Below, piece after piece: positions 12,481 to 23,640 of a stretch of 64,000 nt of DNA. Source of the DNA: Dastarcus helophoroides (taxonomy: Eukaryota; Arthropoda; Insecta; Coleoptera; Bothrideridae). The position numbers and the translations under genes are program-made. The notes below the pieces were generated by a model that was given only the letters and a program-made list of their open reading frames with translations, searched no databases and was not told where the DNA came from. Location: assembly GCA_028583605.1 (NCBI GenBank), contig CM053335.1:14043053-14107052 (forward strand), read 5' to 3'. Position 1 is the stretch's first letter, and every line of letters begins with the position of its first letter.

Positions 12481-13620
12481 TCATCACATTGAAAGAATCC
12501 TACGTTACCAACGTTTAACCGTTGAGTGACATTTGTCACTCAATGGTTTAACGTCTCGTAAATTTACGTTACTAAAACGTCTCCGACCTACGCTTTATTC
12601 CTTGTACAAAGAGGATTGTGTGTCTCAAAAGACGTTCCTCTTCTGGATTAATTTTTTCATTCCATAGTTTATTGTTTTAAGTACTGTTTCACTTGATTAG
12701 TGTAGTACAAAAAGCGAAGCGAAACAAATTAAATTGCTCGATTATCGATTGCAGCAAGCTGCTCTTTTTACCATAAACAATCTGTTATTCGATGCTGATT
12801 GGTAATTGTTCTAAAGCAACAATCTTCGTCCTCTCTACAATTTGGTATGCAAAACGGAGCTCTCTCGACTGGAAAATTCGAATTATACTCTCAAATTAGC
12901 GTCCTTGACATTGAAAAATTATCGCCAATCTACTTCAATCGAAATCTGCATGTATATTTTTAGATGAACGATAATCCGGCCTTTGCTATCGCTCTAGAAT
13001 AAAATAAATTGTGGCTTTAGTGTGTACAAAGAGAAAAACCGAAGGCGTTTCGTTAGTGAAGGTGATTTCCCAACGATTATCATTTCCTTATCTCGGTTAA
13101 AAATCTGCAATAACGGTGTACGTTTGTGGTTTGTAATTAACGAGCAAATATTATTGGCTACTCTAGAACGACGAAGTTACATGACTTGTTTGGTCGTGAT
13201 TATTAATCCATATTTGCATAGAGCTATTGTAGTGGTAACGTAAATGCTGTTCCAAGGCTGAAGTACAAATTTTTATTGTTAAAGTAAATAGGCCACAAAT
13301 TATGTAACAAATACGAGGAAGGTTCTAATTGATGCAATCACCCACGTGACAACGCTACATTTTCGTCAATATCCGCACCACTTTCTGTCAAATTTCCAAT
13401 CAACTTCTCAAACAGTTGTCAGATTATTAGTTAGTTGGATGCTGGTTGATTCGATTCATTCTAAAAATGATTTTTACTCGACATACATTCCGATATTTAA
13501 TCGAACGTCAAGAATCTTCTTGTAACATTGAATCAGTTGTAAGATTAAAAAAACTATAAAAAACATTCACAGGAAATCGTTAAAACGGTTGAGATTCTTG
13601 GGACTAGCAACGTAATCTTC
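12481..13620. other. Apparently single-copy non-coding stretch
   Basis: Contains several short open frames without recognisable content. TTGAGTGACATTTGTCACTCAATGG near 12522-12546 is a short inverted repeat. No gene was identified. Confidence 0.5.
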
Positions 13621-15694
13621 CAAGAGGTGATTTGGTCTTGGAACGTTCGCCTTATTCGCCTGATTTGGCGATGCGATTCCTTTTGGTTCTCTGCTAGTGC
13701 GAAGTCGCGAGATGCGATTTATTTTAGTTCTCTGCTATTACGAAGTTACGAGTTTCTTGGAACTAAGACGCTCCAAGCAGCGTAAGCTTCCAGGATGTGA
13801 TATGGTCTTGATACGTTCGCCTTATTCGCCAGATTTGGCGATGCGATTTCATTAAGGTCTCTGTTAGCACGAAGTCACGAGATGCGATTTCTTTTAGTTC
13901 TCTGCTATTACGAAGTTACGAGTTTCTTGAAACTAGGACACATCCGTGCAGCGTATCTTCCAAGAGGTGATGTGGTCTTGGGACGTTCGCCTTATTTGCC
14001 AGATTTGGCGATGCTATTTCTATTGGTTCTCTGCTATTACGAAGATACGAATTTTTTTGGAACTAAGACGCATTTGAGCAGCGTAGTTTCCAAGAGGTGA
14101 TGTGGGCTTGGGACGTTCGCCTTATTCGCCAGATTTGGCGATGCCATTTTTTTAGTTCCCTGATATGAAGTTACGAGTTTTTTTTTGGCACTAAGACATA
14201 TTCGAGCAGCGTAGCTTCCAAGAGGTAATGTGGGCTTGGGACGTTCGCCTTATTCGCCAGATTTGGCGATGCGATTTCATTAAGTTCTCTACTAGTGCGA
14301 AGTCGCGAGATGCGATTTATTTTAGTTCTCTGCTATTACGAAGTTACGAGTTTCTTGGAACTAAGACACATCCGTGCAGCGTAGCTTCCAAGAGGTGATG
14401 TGGCCTTCGGACGTTCGCCTTATTCGCCAGATTTGGCGTTGGGATTTCTTTTGGTTCTCTGCTATTACGAAGTGACGAGTTTTTTTAGAACTAAGACAAT
14501 TCGAGTAGCATAATTTCCAAGAGGTGATGTGGACTTGATGCGTTCGCCTTATTGGCCAGATTTGGCGATGCGATTTCATTAAGCTCTCTGCTAGTACGAA
14601 GTCGCGAGATGCGATTTCTTTTAGTTCTCTGCTATTACGAAGTTACGAGTTTCTTGCAACTAAGACACATCCGTGTAGCGTAGCTTCCAAGAGGTGATGT
14701 GGCCTTGGGACGTTCGCCTTATTCGCCAGATTTGGCGATGCTATTTCTTTTGGTTCTCTGCTATTACGAAGTTGCGAGTTTTTTTTAGAACTAAGACGCA
14801 TTCGAGTAGCATAGTTTCCAAGAGGTGATGTGGGCTAGATACGTTCGCCTTATTCGCCAGATTTGGCGATGCGACTTCATTAAGTTATCTGCTAGTACGA
14901 AGTCACGAGATACGATTTCTTTTAGTTCTCTGCTCTTACGAAGTTACGAGTTTCTTGAAACTAGGACACATCCGTGCAGCGTATCTTCCAAGAGATGATG
15001 TGGTCTTGGGACGTTCGCCTTATTTGCCAGATTTGGCGATGCGATTTCATTAAGCTCTCTGCTAGTACGAAGTCACGAGATGCGATTTTTTTTAGTTCTC
15101 TGCTATTACGAAGTTACGAGTTTTCTTGGAACTAAGACACATCCGTGCAGCGTAGCTTCCAAGAGGTGATGTGGCCTTCGGACGTTCGCCTTACACGCCA
15201 GATTTGGCGATGCCAATTGTTTAGTTCTCTGCTATTATGAAGTTAGGAGTTTTTTTTTGGAACTAAGATGCATTCGAGCAGCGTAGCTTCAAAGAGCTGA
15301 TGTGGGCTTGATGCGTTCGCCTTATTCGCCAGATTTGGCGATGCGATTTCATTAGGTTCTCTGCTAGTACGAAGTCACGAGATACATTTCTTTTACTTCT
15401 CTGATATTACGAAGTTACGAGTTTCTTGGAACTAGGACACACCCGTGCAGCGTATCATCCAAGAGGTGATGTGGCCTTCGGACCTTCGCCGTATTCGCCA
15501 GATTTGGCGATGCGATTTCTTTTGGTTCTCTGATATTACGAAGTGACCAATTTTTTTTAGAACTAAGACGCATTCGAGTAGCATAATTTCCAAGAGGTGA
15601 TGTGGACTTGATGCGTTCGCCTTATTGGCCAGATTTGGCGATGCGATTTCATTAAGCTCTCTGCTAGTACGAAGTCGCGAGATGCGATTTTTTT
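13621..15694. repeat. Satellite C array 1 (alternating ~171- and ~128-bp units)
   Basis: Marker ACGTTCGCCTTATTCGCCAG recurs at intervals that fall into two classes, about 171 and about 128 bp. The long form contains an extra internal near-duplication of TTAGTTCTCTGCTA-TTACGAAG text (about 43 bp) that the short form lacks. GCCAGATTTGGC gives a small dyad in every unit. No open frame crosses more than a unit or so. The array ends by fusing into satellite B at about 15690. Confidence 0.9.
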
Positions 15695-17505
15695 TTAGTT
15701 CTCAGCAAAATCTCAACTTTATTTTAAAATGTGTAGGCCCAAAGATTTCAGCATTTATCACATTCAGAGTTTGGGAACCAAGGACCGGTTTCGAAATGCT
15801 TAAATCTCTCCAGTGTCAAAGTTTCGACTTTATACGTCAAAATCTCAGCTTTAATTTAATACGTAAGCCCATAGTTTTGAGCACTTTTAGATTCAGAACT
15901 TGGGAACCAAAGACCGGTTTCGATCTATTTAAATTTCGTCAGTTTCGAAATTTCGATTTTTTTCATCAAAATTTCAACTTTATTCCAATGCGGAGGCCAA
16001 TAGGTTGGAGCATTATTAGATTCAGAGTTTGGGAACCAAAGACCGGTTTCGATCTACTCAAATCTCGTCGGTCTAGAAATTTCGATTTTTTAAATCAAAT
16101 TCTTAATTCAGTTTCCGATGCGTAGACTCATAGGTTTGAGCATTATTAGATTCAAGGTTTGAGAACCAAAGACCGGTTTCGATCGACTTAAATCTCTTCA
16201 GTCTCGAAATTTCGACTTTTTAAATCAAAATGCCAATTGAGTTCTAATTCGTAAGCTCATAGGTTTTAGCGTTTATTAGATTCAGAATTTGGTAACCAAA
16301 GACCGGTTTCGATTTACTTAAATCTAGTTAATCTTGGAATTTCGACTTTATTCAGCAAAATCTCAACTTTATTTTAATGTGTAGGGCCAAAGATTTCAGC
16401 ATTTATCACATATAAAGTTTGGGAATCAAAGACCGGTTTCGCTCTACCTACATCTCTTTAATTTCGATATTTCGTCTTTATTCGTCAAAATCTCATCTTA
16501 TTGTAATGCTTAGACCCAAAGGTTTCAGTATTTATCACATTCAGAGTTTTGGAACGAAAGACCGGTTTCGATTAACTTAAATCTCGTCAGTTTAGAAATT
16601 TCGACTTATGCATCAAAATCTCAACTTTATTTTAATGCTTAAGCCCAAATATTTGAGCATTTATCACATTCAAAGTTTTGGAATCAATACCGGTTTCGAT
16701 GGACTTACATCTCTTCAGTCTCGAAATTTCGGCTTTATACATCAAAATCGCTACTTTATTTTAATTCTTCATGCTTATTTTAATGTAAAAGGGCATAAAT
16801 TTGAGCATTTATTATATTCATAATTTGGGAACCAACGACCGGTTTCGATCCACTTAAATCTCACTTGAAATTTCGACTTAATTCATCAAAATCTTAGCTC
16901 AATTCCAATGCGTAAATGCGTAGGCTCATAGATTTGAGTATAATTAGGTTCAGGGTTTGGGAACCAAAGACCGGTTTTGACTTTTGTGGAACCCATCAGT
17001 TTGATACTGTCTAAAGTTTTTTTCGAAATTTCGACTTTGTTATTAAAATCTCAACTTTATTCTAATGCTTAGGCCCATAACTTTGAGCATTCATTAGATT
17101 CATAGTTTTGGAACCAAAGACCGGTTTCGATGGACTTACATCTCTTCAGTCTCGAAATTTCGGCTTTATATATCAAAGTGGCAATTTTATTTTAATGTAT
17201 AAGAGCATAAATTTGAGCATTTATTAGATTCATTAATTAGGAACCAACGACCGGTTTCGATCGACTTAAATCTCGCTCGAGATTTCGACTTAATTCATCA
17301 AAATCTTATCTCAATTCTAATGCGTAAATGCGTAGGCTCATAGGTTTAAGTATTATTGGGTTTAGAGTTTGGGAACCAAAGACCGGTTTTGTCTTTTTTA
17401 GACCCCTTCAATTTGACACAGTTTAAAGTTTTTTTCGAAATTTCAACTTTTTGTTATTAAAATCTCAGCTTTATTCTAATGCGTAGGCCCATAGCTTTGA
17501 GCATT
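15695..17505. repeat. Satellite B array 2
   Basis: The same ~129-bp monomers as at 5456-8880 and in the same monomer order: the five types starting near 15783, 15910, 16042, 16176 and 16304 reproduce the order seen at 6.7-7.3 kb. Minus-strand hammerhead-like cores are present in several monomers, for example the one with TCGTCAG or TCTTCAG after ACCGGTTTCGA. Satellite C flanks both sides. Confidence 0.9.
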
Positions 17506-19025
17506 ACGAATTTTTTTGGAAGTAAGACGTATTCGAGCAGCGTAGCTTCCATGTGGGCTTGGGACGTTCGCCTTATTCGCCAGATTTGGCGATGCGATTT
17601 CATTAAGTTCTCTGCTAGTACGAAGTCATGAGATGCGATTTCTTTTAGTTCTCTGCTATTACGAAGTTACGAGTTTCTTGCAACTAAGACACATCCGTGT
17701 AGCGTAGCTTCCAAGAGGTGATGTGGCCTTGGGACGTTTGCCTTATTCGCCAGATTTGGCGATGCTATTTCTTTTAGCTCTCTGCTATTACGAAGTTACG
17801 AAATTTTTGAAACTAAGACGCATTCAAGCAGCGTAGTTTCCAAGAGGTGATGTGGGCTTGGGACGTTCGCCTTATTTGCCAGATTTGGCGATGCGATTTC
17901 ATTAAATCTGCTAGTACGAAATCACGAGATACGATTTCTTTTAGTTCTCTGCTATTACGAAGTTACGAGTTTCTTGGATGCTACGCTGCACGGATGTGTC
18001 TTAGTCCTAAGACGCATTCGAGTAGCATAGCTTCCAAGAGGTGATGTAGGCTTGGGACGTTCGCCTTATTCGCCAGATTTGGCGATGCGATTTCATTAAG
18101 TTCTCTGCTAGTACGAAGTCACGAGATGCGATTTCTTTTAGTTCTCCGCTATTACGAAGTTACGAGTTTCTTGGAACTGAGACACATCCGTGCAGCGTAG
18201 CTTCCAAGAGGTGATGTGGCCTTCGGACGTTCGCCTTATTCGCCAGATTTGGCGATGCGATTTCTTTTGGTTCTCGGCTATTACGAAGTTGCGAGTTTTT
18301 TTTAGAACTAAGACGCATTCGAGTAGCATAGTTTCCAAGAGGTGATGCGGCTTGATGCGTTCGCCTTATTCGCCAGATTTGGCAATGCGATTTCATTAAG
18401 CTCTCTTGTGTATGAAGTCACGAGACAGATTTCTTTTAGTTCTCCGCTATAACGAAGTTACGAGTTTCTTGGAACTGAGACACATCCGTGCAGCGTAGCT
18501 TCCAAGAGGTGATGTGGCCTTCGGACGCCTTACACGCCAGATTTGGCGATGCCATTTTTTTAATTCTCTGCTGTTACGAAGTTACGAGTTTTTTTGGAAC
18601 TAAGGCGCATTCGAGTAGCATATCTTCCAAGAGGTGATGTGGGCTTGATGCGTTCGCCTTATTCGCCAGATTTGGCGATGTGATTTCACTAAGTTCTCTG
18701 CTAGTACGAAGTCACGAGATACGATTTCTTTTAGTTCTCTGGTATTACAAAGTTACGAGTTTCTTGGAACTAGGACACATCCGTGCAGCGTAGCTTCCAA
18801 GAGGTGATATAATCTTGGGACGTTCGCCTTATTCACCAGATTTGGCGATGCAATTTCTTTTGGGTCTATACTATTATGAAGTCACGAGTTTCTTGGAACT
18901 AAGACGTGTAAGACGTAAGCTTCTAAAATATGGTCTTGGGAGGTTCGCCTTATTCGCCAGATTTGGCGATGAGATTTCCTTTAATTCTCTGCTAGTACGA
19001 AAGGTCTTGTTTCAGAAGTTCTCGA
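17506..19025. repeat. Satellite C array 2
   Basis: Continuation of satellite C after the satellite B block; the junction is at GAGCATTACGAATTTTTTTG. Unit structure is as in array 1, with more diverged units toward the right edge (18800-19025). A micro-inversion sits at 17978-18007. Confidence 0.9.
17978..18007. other. ~30-bp micro-inversion within satellite C
   Basis: All other units read TTGGAACTAAGACACATCCG and then TGCAGCGTAGC. Here the text is ATGCTACGCTGCACGGATG followed by TGTCTTAGT, the exact reverse complement, in an otherwise normal context. Confidence 0.75.
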
Positions 19026-19694
19026 GGCGTACGCCATCATAGAATCAAAGAGATTTATCTCAAATATCTGCTGAAATATTCAGAAGTATCCATTCGCTAA
19101 CATTTAGATTAAACTTTAATTACAAACATGGAGTTCTTAAGTAAACAAATATCTCTGTGATAATAATTGTAAACATATTTATGTATTTCTCAAATTTATA
19201 AAAACTTTAATGTGTCTTTTAGTTACATGGGAAAATTAAAGGTTCGTTTAGATCATTTCCAAGAACTGATGCATAAAATGGAGTTATATAGAATAAGTTG
19301 TCATGTAATTAAGTTACAAACACGCAGCTCCCATCAAAAGAGAAATTTATAAGCATGTTACACCACGGTGGTCTAAAATTACCGACCATTTAAAAGAAAC
19401 TGAAATTTTTCCGCCGCTTATTTTTATAAAACCATGTCTGTTGTTCCCTTGTAATTCGAGTGGAATGTTTCATTTCAATTTCTCAGTAGCATTTTAATAA
19501 AATTCATATGTAATTACACCCATCTGACGAACGTTTATCTAACTTAATAAATAAATACGAAAGGGTGCCTGTTTGAGCGTTTTCAGCAAGTCGATGACTG
19601 ATGCGAGTTATGCGAAAATTGCTATAGACACACCAAGCAAAAGGGGATTGTTAATTGGAAACGTTTTATTTCCGAAAGTTGTTCCAGATGCTCG
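19026..19694. other. Apparently single-copy non-coding stretch
   Basis: No recognisable gene or repeat. A 63-codon frame at 19573-19764 overlaps the adjoining interspersed repeat and is not considered real. Confidence 0.45.
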
Positions 19695-20226
19695 TATTAA
19701 CGAATTTGAACAAAACATCATTTTGCAATCTGCTCGAACTCTTCATAGGCGTTCGTTATGTTAGTGTTATTACGTTTACCCAAACAGACAACGTAATTTA
19801 ACCATAGGACACAATCGTACCTTAGCTTCGCTCGAAGGAGCGTCTAACAGCGTCATCTAAGGCTATAAGGCGCAATTTTGCTACCCAATATACAACTGGA
19901 GACTCACCATATGCCCGTACGATCTAATTTGAACAAAACATCATTCTGCAATCTACACGAATTCTTTAAAGCCATGTATAACTGATTCAGTTAGTTTTTT
20001 ATGTTTATTCAAACACAAACGAAATTAAAAAAATGAATTGAGATTCGTAGGTTCGTTCGTAGAATTCTTCTAATAGCGTCTAACAGCGCCATCTAAGGCT
20101 ATAGGGCGCAATTATGCTACCCAATATATAACTGGAGACTCGCGAGGCAGTTAAATATAAACATGCTCAAATCATCGAATTTGAACAAAGCATCATTCTG
20201 CAATCTGCACAAGCTCTTCAAAGCTG
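19695..20226 (+). repeat. Cluster of GCGCCATCT-family interspersed repeats
   Basis: Three same-orientation copies: a partial right part (19695-19755), a full copy (19840-19971) and a full copy (20075-20226). Shared modules are TAACAGCGCCATCTAAGG, TGCTACCCAATATA and CTGGAGACTC, then GAATTTGAACAAAACATCAT and TCTGCAATCTACACGAA. Sequence between copies is also partly shared (TTAGTT, TTTATCCAAAC), so the cluster may be a small tandem amplification of about 235 bp. Confidence 0.75.
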
Positions 20227-23002
20227 ATTCAGTTAGTTTTGTCATGTTTATCCAAACCCAGGCGAAATGAAAAATTTGAATTTCGTATATCAGAAGCCAC
20301 ATGTCCTTAGAAAGCATCCAAAACGTGCTAATATTTCTAATTTGTGATCCAGTGATCCAAGGCATGTTATCTTGGGGCAGAGACATATCTGAAGAACATC
20401 CTCGCTTACGAACGTCAATACTTCTGTTTTGTTTATTTTTAAATGGTTTCAGTGTTGAAATGTCTGTTTTACGTGAATGGTAGTATAAGTAAACGATTAC
20501 AGGATGCATGTTAGAGGTTGAAAGCTTACTACACGAAAATAAAATAGAGAGGAATGTGGCAGATGTTGTCCAGTAGCAATTTACCCACGTCCATCGACAC
20601 AAGCCATTGCAAGAGAAGGCATGTTGAATGAATAACTGAACTTGGGCATTATTAGCACATTTCTGCCCCGATTTCAGCTTCCTGGTTTCTTCGAAAACCA
20701 AGTGAATCACTGGCAGCCTTCTTACAATCCAATGTGTAATCAATATGAAGAGATAATTAGAGTCATACAATTAAACATTGTGGATTTTTTCAACTTTAAT
20801 TGGCCGAACAACTTATTCATGTAACTGTATTTACAACATAGTAACTTTAGATGAGATTGTTGGTTTATATTGATATTCGACACATTCTAGAATATTCGAT
20901 ATCTCGAAATCTCCAACAAACAGAGGCGTGTCCCCTCAATGTCACTAATTACTTATAAACATTCGATAGATGTCTTGAACCTATGAATAATTTCTGAGGC
21001 TGCCTATCTCTCTAATAGCTTCAAATAATAAACAATAATAAACATTTAGTAAGCAACTTTTAACTTTACAATTCGTTACAGTAAAGCATTATTCAGTCAG
21101 TCTTGCTGCGTATCCAACATTCATCATCTTGGGTGTCCACTGCGATACAAAACGAGCACGAAAAATTCAAATCTGAGCGTTGGATATTAAAAAGCAATTT
21201 GTTTCCTGAAAATTCGTATCAATCACACTGGAAATAATAATGGCTTTCCGTCAATTTGCATGCAGTAAAATAATACAGCACTATTCATTACAGTTATTAA
21301 TTAAATGAGCTGCGCCATCAATAATTTAACGGTAACGTTAATTGGCATTCTGGTGGTGTTATTTGGTTTCCAGCAGTTTTTACGGCCTGAAAATGACAAT
21401 TAACTCGAGCTTAATTTGAATAGGGAACCTAAAGACTCTTCAGCTTTACTTACCATCGAATACACGTCAGTAACTTGTGCCGGAGAAATATTAACTAACG
21501 AAATTAAATACTAAAACGATTAGGGGTCTAATCTTCTTGAGATAGTATCTGGCTTCAGAGCTGGTTAATTTCAGCCATTTCAGCGCTATTGAATAAGTCA
21601 TCGATGGAACAGCTGGTTTAAGTTGTGTTTTGCCATTAGGAGCGAAGATGTACCACAAATATGCCACACCTGTCCTCTATATAATTTTATAGCTGCAACT
21701 CATTAAATCCTGAATGGCTCAAGCACGTGCCGATATCGCTAGCGTACGTTTTATTATCAGTCGTACATCACTGATAAAATATTTTTCTTAACGCCCCCAT
21801 AAATAAGTCTTGATGCTAATTCAACGCTGGTTGGCATCTGAAGGCAATAACATCGCACTGAAAATTGCAAAATGATATGATGAGACATTTGTACTCTTTA
21901 ACAGAATGGTAAATTTTTCTCGTAATTGGTCCTGATGAAAGGTACAATTAATCTCGATTTTCAAGGATGTCAGAGAGTGGCACGTCAGGGAACTACCCAA
22001 GTAATTTCCTGAAAACATCAGTAATCATGATTAATTCTTGCTAAATTAATGTTACAAGCAGTCTTGGAGACTGCCGACAGAAGTGAAAACTTAAAACTGT
22101 GTCTTTGTAGTGTAGTTCAAACTCACACTAGCAAACAAGGCAGAATATTGGAAATATTTAAAAGTAAATGCCGTCCAACTGAGCTACTTATGTTACCAAC
22201 GTTACCAACATGCTTTAATATTAACAGTATAATATTGGTGACGCGAAACGTATTCAAAATCGCTCAACACGCCTGAAAAGTTTCCACTTTTGTTCGAAGA
22301 AATTCTCAAGCGTATTTAAAGAACAATGAGCACAATTCCCTTTTAGTCAACATGAGAATTCAAAAGTCGGGGAAATTTCGGGGCATCTGACCCACATTTC
22401 CAAGCGAAATTCGATCCTGCTAATGATGTGCCGAAGCGGTCGACTTCGCTCACCCTCACCCCCCAGATGCTGTGCCCAAACGGCCGCCGGAACAGACGCC
22501 GCGCCGGAGGTATGCAAATACGACGACGACGAAAGGAAATAACATCGAAATGCCACAGCACGGTTCACTTATCCAACTGATTCGAGACCATTTGTTACAT
22601 AAATAAAACAAACTATTCCTGTCGCAGAAACTTCGCCCTTTTTTTTTCCTTTTTATCTCGGGGACAATTGTGCCTCTATTCACGTTTTTGAGTCGACGGG
22701 AGATAATGGAGAGTTTGAATATTGATTTATCGACGTAATATTCTGGTCATGATTCTTGGACTTATCATTCATAGCGATGTTATTATGCGTTGCAAATGAT
22801 TTGACCTCGGGGATCAAAAAAAACGGAATCGTTGGAAATCATGAAATCCTGTTGCCGCCTTTGAGATAAACTTCTAAGAAAATGGAGAGTTCTAGCTGAA
22901 TTAGCAAGTAAATAGCGCCAAAGAGTGGGAAGTAGCCCGGAAAAACCGTTGCACTAAAATAACCCCAATTAACAAATTTGTTTTTGAAATTACATTTTTT
23001 GT
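20227..23002. other. Mostly single-copy stretch, no recognised gene
   Basis: The longest frame (217 codons, minus, 20117-20770) overlaps the interspersed repeat at its C-terminal end and has no recognisable domain, so it is not called. 21240-21500 has balanced composition with TAATTA-type homeodomain-like words and could be a conserved regulatory element. A GC- and CpG-richer patch at about 22420-22530 stands out locally (see findings). No splice-consistent exon could be argued. Confidence 0.5.
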
Positions 23003-23095
23003 CTGATGGAACGGACTGGTCCTTGGTTATCTTCAAAAATTGAAATACAGAACTTGTCCCCTGAACCCAAGAAAGATTAAAAACCCCAACTGTTT

Positions 23096-23136
23096 CTCTC
23101 TGAAGATGACAGCTTGGCTGTCGAAACGCGTTAGAG
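23096..23136 (+). ncRNA. Family A hammerhead-like fold, unit 1
   Basis: CTCT (stem I), CTGAAGA, one extra T, GACAG-CTTGG-CTGTC (stem II), GAA, ACGCGT (palindromic stem III), T (position 17), AGAG (stem I). The stem II middle pair is C-G here and T-A in the copy at 23189, a compensatory change. The extra T between A9 and stem II departs from the minimal consensus and lowers confidence in catalysis. Confidence 0.5.
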
Positions 23137-23184
23137 CAACCTTTGTTGTGTTTTTTAATCTTTTTTGGTTTCAGGGTTCAGTAT

Positions 23185-23225
23185 CTCTCTGAAGATGATA
23201 GCTTGGCTATCGAAACGCGTTAGAG
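23185..23225 (+). ncRNA. Family A hammerhead-like fold, unit 2
   Basis: Same layout as the unit 89 bp upstream, with stem II GATAG-CTTGG-CTATC. Core CTGAAGA, GAA and ACGCGTT are identical, and stem I CTCT/AGAG is retained. Confidence 0.5.
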
Positions 23226-23290
23226 CAACCTTTGTTGTGTTTTTTTAACTTTCTTGGTTTCAGGGAACAAGTTTTGTATTTCAGTTTTTG

Positions 23291-23640
23291 GAATTACTAG
23301 ATTAAGGACCATTTTTAATTTGAACTCAATTTTTGAAATTACAATTGTTTTTTTTCCGGAATGTCGACTTTTTTTCGGAAGAAATTCCAACTTGATGCCC
23401 GAAAGCACTTCGGTCCAAAATTTCGCAAAAAGTAGAAATTTCATTTGTAATTCGCAATTTGGAAATTTGACTTTTTTCGAAGAGGCGAATTTCCAGGTTT
23501 AGTTGAAAATTTAATTTTTGTAAAGTGTATTAATAATTAGTTGCGGATAATTCGCATTAAATTTGTAAAAAAAGTTACACTTTTTCTCTAAATTGTCACT
23601 TCACTTCCAAATACATTTTTTATAGAAACTTTCTCAGTTT
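23291..23640. other. A/T-rich flank with TTTTTCGGAA-type words
   Basis: Low-complexity A/T-rich sequence between the family A element and satellite B. No gene seen. Confidence 0.45.

Larger units (their letters stand above)
23003..23290 (+). repeat. Family A element with two tandem 89-bp hammerhead-like units
   Basis: The left arm (GATGGAACGGACTGGTCCTT, then TTGAAATACAGAACTTGTCC) is mirrored by the right arm (GGTTTCAGGGAACAAG, then TTTTGTATTTCAG). Between the arms are two units whose CTGAAGA cores start at 23100 and 23189, exactly 89 bp apart. Sequence after the right arm (TTTTTGGAATTACTAGATTAAG) is shared with the 26.8-kb locus, so the mobile unit extends further right. No coding sequence is present. 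Confidence 0.8.

Noticed and set aside
15625..16125. 166-codon plus-strand frame
   Set aside because: Spans the satellite C to B junction; similar partial frames occur in most satellite B monomers by composition.
16608..16823. Apparent similarity of the frame end (GHKFEHLL) to the C-terminus of some Tc1-like transposases
   Set aside because: It lies inside a satellite B monomer variant and no other transposase motif is near; coincidence.
20117..20770. 217-codon minus-strand frame
   Set aside because: Its C-terminal part lies in a dispersed GCGCCATCT-family repeat, no domain is recognisable, and plus-strand frames of similar quality overlap it.
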